DNA of 64,000 bases from Kibdelosporangium banguiense. GTDB lineage: Bacteria > Actinomycetota > Actinomycetes > Mycobacteriales > Pseudonocardiaceae. The position numbers and the translations under genes are program-made. The DNA is taken from NCBI RefSeq assembly GCF_017876405.1, contig NZ_JAGINW010000001.1, forward strand, positions 434,001-498,000, written 5' to 3'. Position 1 is the first letter of the stretch. Every line of letters starts with the position of its first letter. Shown piece after piece: positions 35,013-43,036 of this stretch. The notes below the pieces were generated by a model, which was not told where the DNA came from, made no database searches, and saw only the letters and a list, made by a program, of their open reading frames with translations.

Positions 35013-36221
35013 GTGAAGGTACTGCTCAAAGGTGGATACGTCCTGTCCGAGCCGGGCGCGGACGTCCTGGTCGACGGCGGGAGCATCGCCGAGATCGGAC
35101 CGAATCTGCCCGCGCAAGGTGCGACTGTCCTCAACGCGAGCGGCAAGGTGGTGATCCCCGGATTCGTCGACACCCACCGGCACATGGCGCAGTCGCCGCT
35201 GCGGGGTTTCGCCGCGGACATGACGCTCGAGTACTACCTGGCCAATGTCGTCGCCAGAATCGGGGCGCGACAGGACATCGACGACGTGCGCAACAGCCTT
35301 CGGCTCGCCGCGGCCGAGGCGATCGACGCGGGCGTGACCACGGTTCTGGACTGGAGCGGGTTCTCGGATCCCGCACAGGTCGACGCTGCGGTCGAGACGC
35401 ATCAGGAGACCGGCCTGCGTGTCCTCTTCGGACACAGCAACCCGGACGACGAGGCAGACGTCCGCACAAGGGCCGACCAGGTCAAGATCGCACTGGCACC
35501 GCTGGGCCCGGACTACCTCTGCATCGAGGACACCACCAGGCACATCCGGCTGGCCCGCGATCTGGGCGTCATCGCCACGTTGCACGTCGGCGGCGGCCGG
35601 AACGGCGCCAAAGCCCAGTCGATCACCCGGCTGCACAAGGAAGGCCTACTGGGTCCTGACCTGAACTTCGTGCACGCCAACATGATCAGTGACGACGAGG
35701 TCAGGATGATCGCCGACAGCGGCGCGAGCCTGACCGTCACCCCGGTGGTCGAACTGATGATGGGACACGGCGACCTGGCGTACAAACGCTTCACCGAGGC
35801 CGGCGGCGCTCCAGCACTGGGTGTGGACGTCGTCATCAACAACACACCGGACATGTTCAGCGAAATGCGCACCGCACTGCTGCACGAACGCGCCCGCCGC
35901 GACAGCCGGCCCGCAGCCGGTGACATGCTGCGGGCCGCGACGATCAACAGTGCCCACGCCATCGGCATGGGCGACGAAGTCGGTTCGCTGGAAGTGGGCA
36001 AGCGCGCGGACATCGTGCTGCTCGCCGGTTTGGAGCACCTGTTCGGCGAAGGCCCGGAAACGGTCGCAGGCGGTGTGGTGACCAGCGCCGGCAACTCGGA
36101 CGTCCACACGGTCCTGATCAACGGCCGGATCGTCAAGCGGGACGGACTGCTGATCGATCACGACCTACGCGACCTGCGTGAGGCCACTCTCGACATCGCA
36201 CACCGGACGCTCGCGGCCTAG
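35013..36221 (+). CDS. amidohydrolase (TRZ/ATZ, cytosine-deaminase-like)
   Basis: A protein of 402 residues of the metal-dependent amidohydrolase superfamily. The N-terminal beta domain (MKVLLKGGYVLSEPGADVLV) leads to PGFVDTHRHMAQSPLRG with the HxH pair, a later His in ATLHVGGG, FVHANMISDDEVRMIADSG and GVDVVINNTPDMFSEMR with the Asp near the end of strand 8. The C-terminal beta domain has VGSLEVGKRADIVLL. It should hydrolyse C-N bonds in cyclic amides, amines or guanidine-type substrates; the substrate is unknown. It is divergent from and probably repressed by the MarR protein. Confidence 0.88.
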   Translation: MKVLLKGGYVLSEPGADVLVDGGSIAEIGPNLPAQGATVLNASGKVVIPGFVDTHRHMAQSPLRGFAADMTLEYYLANVVARIGARQDIDDVRNSLRLAAAEAIDAGVTTVLDWSGFSDPAQVDAAVETHQETGLRVLFGHSNPDDEADVRTRADQVKIALAPLGPDYLCIEDTTRHIRLARDLGVIATLHVGGGRNGAKAQSITRLHKEGLLGPDLNFVHANMISDDEVRMIADSGASLTVTPVVELMMGHGDLAYKRFTEAGGAPALGVDVVINNTPDMFSEMRTALLHERARRDSRPAAGDMLRAATINSAHAIGMGDEVGSLEVGKRADIVLLAGLEHLFGEGPETVAGGVVTSAGNSDVHTVLINGRIVKRDGLLIDHDLRDLREATLDIAHRTLAA

Positions 36222-36260
36222 CAGGTCCATCTGGTCTATCCAAAAAGGACCGTCTCATCG

Positions 36261-37418
36261 CTACTCTGCCGCGCCCGGCTTCACCAGCAACGGGATCAGC
36301 TGATCCTCCGGAGTGAGCGAACCATGCTGCCCGGTCAGCAACGACATCCGCGGCTCGGCCTTCGACCGGGTTATCGCCGAGCCGCCACGGGCCGCCACCA
36401 CCAGGTCACCGATCCGGGTGCGGACCGAATCGGCCACCAGCGGCCCGAACCATCCGGCGTCGACCGCTTCGTCCCTGGTCAGCACCCATGCCCGGTCGCC
36501 GAGCACCAGACGCCAGGTCTGGGCGACATCGGTCAACGCGCCCGCGTCAACGTAGACATGCCTGGCCCTGGCCTCGCCGCCGAGCATCCGGACGCCTTGC
36601 TTGAGCGATGGCAAGGTGTCGAAGTCGATCCGGTCGTCCTCGCCGACGTGCACCATGCCGTGATCCGCGGTGACCACGAGCATCCCGTCGGACGGCAGCT
36701 CCTCGGCGATCGTGGCGGCCAGCTGGTCGACCTGGCGCAGCTGGAATCGCCATGCCTTGGTGCCCGGCCCGAACACATGGCCCAGCAGGTCCAGGTCCGA
36801 GTGGTAGGCGTAGCAGAACACGCGGTCGGCGGCGCGCAGTGCGGCGGTCGCCTTGCTGGCCAGGTCGCCGAGTGCGAGCACGGCCTCGAACTCCGCGCCT
36901 TCAAAGGCTGCTCTGGTCAAGCCACTTCCCTCGAACGAGCGGTGCGTGGCCAGCCGGACGTGCACGCCCGCGTCCATCGCCCGTTGGAAAGCCGTGGTCA
37001 CCGGCTGGAAGTCCTCGGGCACGTACCGGTCGCGGAAGTCGACGTTCTTGCCGCCGGCGTGCAGGCCCCAGCTCAGTGCGTTGATCAGCTCGTCGTCCGA
37101 GGCAGCGAAGGAGTAGCCGACGATGCCGTGCTGCCCGGGCGGCACGCCTGTGCCGACGGTCGTCAGGCTGGTCGCGGTGGTGGCCGGGAACCCGGCCGTG
37201 ATCTCGTGGCCCGCCAGTCCGGCCAGGAACGGCGCGTCTTCGGCGTACTCACGCAGCAAATGCCAGCCGAGGCCGTCGACGAGCAGCAGGCAGACCTTGC
37301 GCGCCTCCGGCAGCGGCAAAGTCGCGCTCATCCCCGGCACGCCAAGGCCCGCCATGATCGACGGGACGACATCGGACAACGAACCCGCGCCGTAACGCGG
37401 AACCAGCGCAGACCCCAT
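36261..37418 (-). CDS. alkaline-phosphatase-superfamily phosphodiesterase
   Basis: A protein of 385 residues of the nucleotide pyrophosphatase/phosphodiesterase group. Motifs: LLLVDGLGWHLL (first metal Asp), FPATTATSLTTVGTGVPPGQHG with the Thr nucleophile, YHSDLDLLGHVFGPGT (Asp and His ligands), and VTADHGMVHVGEDDRIDFD. No signal peptide is evident, so the enzyme would be cytoplasmic. It starts 9 bases after the DNA ligase stop on the same strand. Confidence 0.87.
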   Translation of the reverse strand: MGSALVPRYGAGSLSDVVPSIMAGLGVPGMSATLPLPEARKVCLLLVDGLGWHLLREYAEDAPFLAGLAGHEITAGFPATTATSLTTVGTGVPPGQHGIVGYSFAASDDELINALSWGLHAGGKNVDFRDRYVPEDFQPVTTAFQRAMDAGVHVRLATHRSFEGSGLTRAAFEGAEFEAVLALGDLASKATAALRAADRVFCYAYHSDLDLLGHVFGPGTKAWRFQLRQVDQLAATIAEELPSDGMLVVTADHGMVHVGEDDRIDFDTLPSLKQGVRMLGGEARARHVYVDAGALTDVAQTWRLVLGDRAWVLTRDEAVDAGWFGPLVADSVRTRIGDLVVAARGGSAITRSKAEPRMSLLTGQHGSLTPEDQLIPLLVKPGAAE

Positions 37419-37427
37419 GATCTCAAT

Positions 37428-38486
37428 CTAATCGAACAAAGTCCTGAGCTCGGCCGGGGCGACCTGGTCAAGCTGGGCGTATGTGCACGATTCGGGCGTC
37501 CGGTCGGGCCGGAACCGCACCAGCCTGCTGCCGTGCCGGAACCGTCGGCCCTGCACGTGCTCGTAGCGCACCTCGGCGACCCACTCGATCCGCAGCGGTT
37601 CCCAAGACAGGTCCTTGCCCACCGCCCATCGGCTGTACGCACCGGGAATCCGCTGCTCAGCGTGCGCTTCGGCCCATTTCTGCCACGGATGCCCCTCGAG
37701 TGCGTTCTCACGCAGCGGCGCCAACTCGGTGACCAGTTCGCGACGACGCGCGGCGGTGAAACTGGTGGCCACGCCCACGTGATGCAGGACCCCTGCCTCA
37801 TCGTGCAGTCCTAGGAGCAAAGAACCCACAGTCTCGCCGTCTTTGTGCCATCGGAACCCAGCGACCACGCAGTCGGCCGTGCGCTCGTGCTTGACCTTCC
37901 ACATCACACGCTTGTCAGGTTCGTACGGCTGGTCGGTCGGCTTGGCCATCACCCCGTCGAATCCGGCGCCTTCGAACCGGGTGAACCAGTCCTCGGCGAC
38001 GTCCGGATCGGTTGTCACCGGCGTGAGATGCACTCGCGCGAGCGCGTCGTCCAGCACGCTTTCCAGCAAGCGCCTGCGCTCACTGAACGGCTCATCCATC
38101 AGCGATCGGTCACCGAGCGCGAGCAGATCGAACGCGACAAAGCTGGCCGGGGTCTCCTCAGCCAGCTTGCGCACGCGCGACGCTGCCGGGTGCAACCGCA
38201 GCTGCAGCGCCTCGAAATCCAGCCCGGTCTCGCTGACGATCACGATCTCACCGTCCACTACGCACCGTTGCGGCAAGGCTTCGCGCAGCAACTCGGCCAG
38301 TTCCGGGAAGTACCGGGTCAGTGGCCGGTCGTTGCGTGAACCCAGCTCGATCTCGTCGCCGTCCCGGAACACGATGCACCGGAACCCGTCCCATTTCGGC
38401 TCGAAACTCAGGCCCGGCGTGCGCGGCACCACGTGCACAGCCTTGGCCAGCATCGGTTTCACCGGTGGCATCACGGGCAGGTCCAT
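37428..38486 (-). CDS. ATP-dependent DNA ligase (LigC type)
   Basis: A protein of 352 residues. The adenylation motif I is FEPKWDGFRCIVFRDGDEIE with Lys in KWDG; motif III is SFVAFDLLALGDRSL, motif IV FDGVMAKP and motif V VMWKVKHERTADCVV. The C-terminal OB fold contains AVGKDLSWEPLRIEWVAEVR. Length and motif spacing match the non-essential LigC ligases of actinobacteria, which act in base-excision or stationary-phase repair. It is not fused to polymerase or nuclease domains. Confidence 0.9.
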   Translation of the reverse strand: MDLPVMPPVKPMLAKAVHVVPRTPGLSFEPKWDGFRCIVFRDGDEIELGSRNDRPLTRYFPELAELLREALPQRCVVDGEIVIVSETGLDFEALQLRLHPAASRVRKLAEETPASFVAFDLLALGDRSLMDEPFSERRRLLESVLDDALARVHLTPVTTDPDVAEDWFTRFEGAGFDGVMAKPTDQPYEPDKRVMWKVKHERTADCVVAGFRWHKDGETVGSLLLGLHDEAGVLHHVGVATSFTAARRRELVTELAPLRENALEGHPWQKWAEAHAEQRIPGAYSRWAVGKDLSWEPLRIEWVAEVRYEHVQGRRFRHGSRLVRFRPDRTPESCTYAQLDQVAPAELRTLFD

Positions 38487-38525
38487 GCCCGCATACTAAG
38501 ACCTGTTCCGGGAATCCACTCTGGA

Positions 38526-38855
38526 CTAACCCACCCAGAACCCCAGCGCCGCCGCGCCAAGCCCCAGCACCACACTCAGTACAAGGTTCAACGCCGCGCG
38601 CATGTAGTTCTTGCGCTCGATGAGCTGGAGCGTTTCGTAGCTGAACGTGCTGTATGTCGTCAGCGCGCCGCAGAATCCGGTTCCTGCCAAGGCGTACGCC
38701 GGACTGCCCGACGCCGCGCCGGCCAGCACACCGAGGATGAAAGACCCCGCGATGTTGACCACGAACGTGCCCCACGGCATCGGAAACGCCCGGCTCACCA
38801 GATACCGCAGCGGCGCGCCGACCATCGCCCCCACGAACACCAGGACCGCTGTCAT
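38526..38855 (-). CDS. crcB: CrcB/Fluc fluoride channel subunit (second)
   Basis: A protein of 109 residues with four membrane helices and the family motif VNIAGSFILGVLAGA, GTGFCGALTTYSTFSYE. Fluc channels are dimers that export fluoride; in many actinobacteria two different subunits are encoded side by side and form a heterodimer. The ATG overlaps the stop of the first subunit gene by 4 bases. Confidence 0.9.
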   Translation of the reverse strand: MTAVLVFVGAMVGAPLRYLVSRAFPMPWGTFVVNIAGSFILGVLAGAASGSPAYALAGTGFCGALTTYSTFSYETLQLIERKNYMRAALNLVLSVVLGLGAAALGFWVG

Positions 38856-39238
38856 GGCCGCCTCGCCAGGCGCCTGACCAGCCACACTCCGGCCGCCGCG
38901 GCCGGCACGGCCGCGATCAACGTCCCCGCCAGATACACGAAAGCCGTGACGCTGGGAAACAGCTCCACGCTCTCCACCGCGTAGGTGGAGAAAGTCGTGA
39001 ACCCGCCCAGCACGCCGACCCCCAGAAACGGCCGGATCAGCCGATGTGCCCGCATCACCTCGGTGGCCAGCACCATGAGCACGCCGATCAGAAAGCAGCC
39101 GAGCACGTTGATACCGAAAGTCCCCCACGGAAAACGACCCGGAACAGTCGGCAGCAGTAGACCGGCCCCATACCGGGCAAGCGTGCCCAGACCGCCGCCC
39201 AACGAGACAGCGGCCACCACCGGAAGCTCGGAACGCAC
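38852..39238 (-). CDS. crcB: CrcB/Fluc fluoride channel subunit (first)
   Basis: A protein of 128 residues with four membrane helices and the Fluc motifs WGTFGINVLGCFLIGVLM and GVGVLGGFTTFSTYAVE, including the Asn and Phe/Ser/Thr residues lining the pore. GTG start. It is the first gene of the crcB pair. No fluoride riboswitch could be recognised upstream. Confidence 0.9.
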   Translation of the reverse strand: MRSELPVVAAVSLGGGLGTLARYGAGLLLPTVPGRFPWGTFGINVLGCFLIGVLMVLATEVMRAHRLIRPFLGVGVLGGFTTFSTYAVESVELFPSVTAFVYLAGTLIAAVPAAAAGVWLVRRLARRP

Positions 39239-39321
39239 CGGCCCACCCTAACCGTCCTTTCCCGACAGAACCTTTCCGTGTGCCCTCACCACCGCTTGGG
39301 CGAGGCGCGGCAATCCTTCTA

Positions 39322-39337
39322 TCAATCGATCGATTGA
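39322..39337. promoter_or_regulatory. TetR operator palindrome
   Basis: TCAATCGATCGATTGA, a perfect 16-bp palindrome 51 bases before the TetR gene, in the classic position for autoregulation. Confidence 0.7.
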
Positions 39338-39387
39338 CTGGTGGGTTACCCTGATTCGAGGCACATCGGGTCGATGGAGGAGCGCGA

Positions 39388-40023
39388 GTGTCGAGTCTCG
39401 GCAGGATCCAGCGGACCGCCGTACGGCTGTTCGCGGACCATGGTTTCGCGGCCACCGGTATCCGGGAGATCAGCCGCGGCGCGGGCCTGAACTCGGCGAC
39501 GCTCTACCACTACGCGGGCGGCAAGGAAGAACTGCTGGTCACGGTGATGCGCGACTGCCTGCACGAGATTCTCCGCGCGGGAAGGGAAGCGCTTGCACCG
39601 ACCGAGGATCCTGCTGTCCAACTGGTGCGGCTGGTGCGTGCGCATGTCGCGGTCGAGGCGATCAATCCGTTGACCGCGAAGGTCACCGACCGGGAAGTGC
39701 ACTCCCTCACCGGTGACAACCACACCGAGATCCTCGCGATCCGCCACGAGTACGAAGGCCTGTTCCGGGATGTGTTGCGGCGCGGCGCGAAGCAGCAGTT
39801 CCACATCACCGACTTGTCCATCACCAGGCTTGCCGTGATGGAGATGTGCAATGGCGTCGCGAACTGGTACCGGCCGGGCGGCCGGTTGACGGTGGCCGGT
39901 TTACAGGACCGGTTCGCCGAACTGGCGTGCCGGATGGTGGGCTCCCGCCCGGTGGACCGCACGGAGTACGAGCCGGGAGTGGTCGTTCCACGCCTGGAGT
40001 CCGAACCCGAGGAGGACGCATGA
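39388..40023 (+). CDS. TetR-family repressor
   Basis: A protein of 211 residues. The DNA-binding helices are RIQRTAVRLFADHGFAATGI, REISRGAGLNSATLYHYAGG, KEELLVTVMRDC. The C-terminal ligand domain resembles the TetR_C-type of lipid/aromatic regulators (HTEILAIRHEYEGLFRDVLR). The stop overlaps the following amidohydrolase start (ATGA), making that enzyme gene the likely target along with the repressor itself. Confidence 0.92.
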   Translation: MSSLGRIQRTAVRLFADHGFAATGIREISRGAGLNSATLYHYAGGKEELLVTVMRDCLHEILRAGREALAPTEDPAVQLVRLVRAHVAVEAINPLTAKVTDREVHSLTGDNHTEILAIRHEYEGLFRDVLRRGAKQQFHITDLSITRLAVMEMCNGVANWYRPGGRLTVAGLQDRFAELACRMVGSRPVDRTEYEPGVVVPRLESEPEEDA

Positions 40024-40880
40024 GGATCGTCGATGCCCGTGTCCGCCTGCCACAGCACCTGCGCCCGCAACAGAGTTACGACTCCCCCGCGCTCCAGACC
40101 GAGCAGTACGACCGGGTCCTGCAACTCAGCGACAAGGTCAACGCCGGCACACTCCCGAATCTGCTGGAGACAATGCGGGCCGAGAACATCGCCCACGCGG
40201 TGATGCACGCCGAGACGGAGACCGCCGAGCCCGCCGGACGACTCAACGAGTCACTCGTCAAAGTCATCGCCGATCACCCGAACAGGTTCACCGGTATCGG
40301 CACAGTCGACACAAAACCGTTGCGCCCCAGTGTGATGGCCCGCCAGGTCGCCGGCATCGCGAACCTCGGGCTACGCGGTGTCAGCCTGCAGCCGGCGTTC
40401 ATCGGCCTCGATATCGACGATCGCCTGCTGTATCCGGTCTATGCCCGCGCCGAGGAACTCGGCCTGGTGGTCGCACTGCACACCGGAGTCACCTATTCCA
40501 GAATGCATCCGATCCGCCACGAACGCCCTGAACTGCTCGACCAGGTCGCGTGCGACTTCCCCGATCTGAAGCTGATCGCCTGTCACGCGGGCTGGCCGTG
40601 GGTCACGGAATTCTGCGCGGTGGCCCGTCGTCACCCCACCGTGTATCTGGAATTCGGTGGCCTGGCGCCGAAGTACGTCGCCAGGCCGGGCACCGGCTGG
40701 GACACGTTGTTCACGATGATGCCCAACGTCCTGAAAGACCAGGTGCTGTACGGCACGGACTGGCCGGTCATGGCCCCGCGACGGGCCCTGGCCGAATGGC
40801 GTGCCTCCGGCCTGCCCGATCCCGCGCTGGAAGCCCTGTTCGGCGGCAACGCGACCCGGTTGTTCGCACTGGCACCATGA
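40020..40880 (+). CDS. amidohydrolase_2 family protein lacking the N-terminal HxH
   Basis: A protein of 286 residues with the TIM-barrel of the aminocarboxymuconate-semialdehyde decarboxylase-like family: GVSLQPAFIGLDIDDRLLYP, LVVALHTGVTYSRMHP, KLIACHAGWPWVTEF, VLYGTDWPVMAPRRAL. The first strand reads MRIVDARVRLP where most members have DxHxH, so the usual two metal-binding His are missing, while the later His and Asp remain. It is translationally coupled to the TetR gene. The reaction is unknown. Confidence 0.82.
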   Translation: MRIVDARVRLPQHLRPQQSYDSPALQTEQYDRVLQLSDKVNAGTLPNLLETMRAENIAHAVMHAETETAEPAGRLNESLVKVIADHPNRFTGIGTVDTKPLRPSVMARQVAGIANLGLRGVSLQPAFIGLDIDDRLLYPVYARAEELGLVVALHTGVTYSRMHPIRHERPELLDQVACDFPDLKLIACHAGWPWVTEFCAVARRHPTVYLEFGGLAPKYVARPGTGWDTLFTMMPNVLKDQVLYGTDWPVMAPRRALAEWRASGLPDPALEALFGGNATRLFALAP

Positions 40881-40891
40881 TTCCGGCCGGA

Positions 40892-41887
40892 CTATTCAGT
40901 GGGTGACCGGGGTTTGAGACCTGCGGCGATGTAGATCTTGTCGATGACCGCCATGTTCGCGACGGAATCAGCGGGCGGCGTCAGCGTCGGTTCGTCCCGC
41001 AACACCGCCGCCGCGAACGCGTCCAACTGGTATGCGTAAGTGGGCCGTTTGTCGAACCGTTCGACCCGTTTGTGCCCGTCGGTCACGACCGTCAGCCGGT
41101 GCCAGACCTGAGGCGCGATCGGATTTGTGAGACTCAGCAGCCCGGCCGAGCCGTAAACAGACGCAGACACACGCAAAAGCGAACTGGACCACATCGAACA
41201 TGACACGTTTGCCGGGTATGTGCCGTCGAACACCAGCTCGGCCTGCATCGCGCGGTCCACATTCGGCTTGTGCAGCTTGGCTTTCGCCGACATCACCTCG
41301 GGTTCACTGCCGGCCAGTGACCGCACGAGGTGGACGGGATAACATCCGGCGTCCATCTGTGCGCCACCGGCGAGACTGAGGTTGTACCGGATGTCGGAGA
41401 ATTTCGGCAGGGGGAACGCCAGCGCGGCGTCGATCCGTTCTATCGTCCCGAGTTCGCCGCTGCGCATGATCTCGACCGCCCGTTTGACCATCGGGTGGTA
41501 CCGGTAATGGAACGCCTCCATCACGACCAGGCCGCTGCTCTCGGCCGCATCGGCGACCGCCTGCGCTTCGACCACGTTGGCAGTGAAGGGTTTCTCGCAC
41601 AACACGTGTTTCCCCGCGGCCAGTGCGGCCATCGTCCAGCGGCCGTGCAGACCGTTGGGCAACGGGTTGTACACCGCGTCGATCGACGGGTCGGCGATCA
41701 GTTCGTCGTACCCGTCGTGCACGGTCGGAATGTCGTGTTTGGCAGCGAATTCATGTGCTTTGGCAGTGTCACGCGCCGCCACGGCCGTAACCTGGACCTC
41801 CGGCGAAGTCTTCGCCGGGCTGATCAACGCGGCCGGTGCGATCCTCGCCGCGCCGAGAATTCCGATCCGGAGCATGAAGGCGATCAT
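40892..41887 (-). CDS. Gfo/Idh/MocA-family NAD(P)-dependent oxidoreductase
   Basis: A protein of 331 residues. The N-terminal Rossmann fold has LRIGILGAARIAPAALI, VAARDTAKAHEFAAKHDIP, NPLPNGLHGRWTMAALAAGK and HVLCEKPFTANVVEAQAV, with the conserved EKP motif. The C-terminal domain has AFHYRYHPMVKRAVEIMRSG and GGAQMDAGCYPVHLVRSL with the Asp-x3-Tyr/His-type catalytic segment (DAGCYPVH). Substrates are sugars or inositols in this family; the specific one is unknown. It stands alone. Confidence 0.88.
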   Translation of the reverse strand: MIAFMLRIGILGAARIAPAALISPAKTSPEVQVTAVAARDTAKAHEFAAKHDIPTVHDGYDELIADPSIDAVYNPLPNGLHGRWTMAALAAGKHVLCEKPFTANVVEAQAVADAAESSGLVVMEAFHYRYHPMVKRAVEIMRSGELGTIERIDAALAFPLPKFSDIRYNLSLAGGAQMDAGCYPVHLVRSLAGSEPEVMSAKAKLHKPNVDRAMQAELVFDGTYPANVSCSMWSSSLLRVSASVYGSAGLLSLTNPIAPQVWHRLTVVTDGHKRVERFDKRPTYAYQLDAFAAAVLRDEPTLTPPADSVANMAVIDKIYIAAGLKPRSPTE

Positions 41888-41975
41888 GTCATGACCTGTC
41901 CACAGACTGGTGTCAGACGGCTTCGGCCCCTAGGCTTTCACAGCAGTCACCCTCGCCGCTTTAGGAGTACCTCGG

Positions 41976-42425
41976 ATGTCTGACCAGGTGAGCAACCGGT
42001 TGGCCGAGAAACTGAACCACCTGTTCGAAACGGTCCGGCCGCACGCCGGCCACGAGTACAGCAACGAGCAGGTGGCCGCGGCCATCTCGGCGAATGGTGT
42101 GACCATCTCGCAGAGCTACATCTGGCAGCTGCGCAAAGCCAAGAAGGACAACCCGACACTGCGCCATCTGCAGGCACTGTCGGACTTCTTCGGCGTGCCT
42201 GCCGCGTACTTCTTCGACGACGACGTCACCGACCGCGTCAACCGGCAGCTCTCGGCGCTCAAGGCCGAGCAGGACCGGCTGACCAGGATCGCGGGCAGTA
42301 CCGACGTCCAGCTGATGGCGATGCGCGCGGGCGAGCTCTCGGCCAAGGGCCGCAAGCAGGTGATGGATCTGCTGGACGTGGTCTACCAGCTGGAACAGAC
42401 CAAACGCCAGCCGAGGGACCAGTGA
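41976..42425 (+). CDS. XRE-type regulator, EspR-like
   Basis: A protein of 149 residues with the helix-turn-helix NEQVAAAISANGVTISQSYI, WQLRKAKKDNPTLRHLQALS and DFFGVPAAYFFDDD, the pattern of the EspR/nucleoid-associated regulators of actinobacteria. The C-terminal helical part (LSAKGRKQVMDLLDVVYQLE) is a dimerisation region. Followed with overlap by an ImmA-type metallopeptidase gene, a common pair in Pseudonocardiales. Confidence 0.85.
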   Translation: MSDQVSNRLAEKLNHLFETVRPHAGHEYSNEQVAAAISANGVTISQSYIWQLRKAKKDNPTLRHLQALSDFFGVPAAYFFDDDVTDRVNRQLSALKAEQDRLTRIAGSTDVQLMAMRAGELSAKGRKQVMDLLDVVYQLEQTKRQPRDQ

Positions 42426-42976
42426 TGCGGGAACGCGAGCTGCGCAAACGCTGCCGCGACATGTTGCGGCAGCTGGACATCCGCCCGCCGCTGGAGGTCG
42501 CCGAGCTGTGCCGCCGGGTCGGCGCGCAACGCGGTCGGCCGATCAACCTGGTGGCGCACCCGATTCCGGTTCCCGGGCCGTTCGGCGTCTGGATCGCCAC
42601 CGACCGCGCCGACTACATCCTGTACCAGCTGCAGACCTCGAAATCCCACCAGGACCACATCATCCTGCACGAGCTGGGCCATGTTCTGGCCGGTCACCAC
42701 AGCGATGAAGAAGACGATGCCCTGCTCGGCGAGCTGTATCCGGACGTCGCCCCGGAGGCGTTGCGCGCGCAGTATCCGGACCTTTCGCCCGACGCTGTGC
42801 GCCGTGCGCTGCGGCGATCGTCGTACGACACCGAGCAGGAACGGGAAGCCGAAACCGTTGCCACGATCATCCTGGAATGGGCGTCGGTACTTGACCGGGT
42901 AAGCTCGCGCGGCTCGACAGCGAAAACCGCGCAGCGGATGGAGAACGCGCTCGCCGACCGGATCGGCTGGCTGTAA
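42425..42976 (+). CDS. ImmA/IrrE-type metallopeptidase
   Basis: A protein of about 183 residues with the zinc motif DHIILHELGHVLAGH. An N-terminal DNA-mimic-like region (LRKRCRDMLRQLDIRPPLEV) and acidic middle (DEEDDALLGELYP) follow the family. Such peptidases cleave an adjacent XRE repressor to relieve repression; the overlapping XRE gene is the obvious partner. ATG at 42425 has GAGGGA 6 bases upstream; a GTG at 42422 is also in frame. Confidence 0.85.
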   Translation: MRERELRKRCRDMLRQLDIRPPLEVAELCRRVGAQRGRPINLVAHPIPVPGPFGVWIATDRADYILYQLQTSKSHQDHIILHELGHVLAGHHSDEEDDALLGELYPDVAPEALRAQYPDLSPDAVRRALRRSSYDTEQEREAETVATIILEWASVLDRVSSRGSTAKTAQRMENALADRIGWL

Positions 42977-42984
42977 GGACCACG

Positions 42985-43024
42985 CACGTGACTCGGCGGG
43001 CAGGCGACCCCGCCGAGTCACGTG
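42985..43024. terminator. bidirectional terminator hairpin
   Basis: A perfect 16-bp inverted repeat (CACGTGACTCGGCGGG and its complement) with an 8-base loop, between the convergent ImmA and TAP-hydrolase genes. It has no T-tract on either strand. Confidence 0.8.
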
Positions 43025-43036
43025 TTGCTATCTCGA

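Noticed and set aside
39239..39387. Fluoride riboswitch upstream of the crcB pair
   Set aside because: The conserved crcB-motif sequence and pseudoknot could not be recognised in the short leader.
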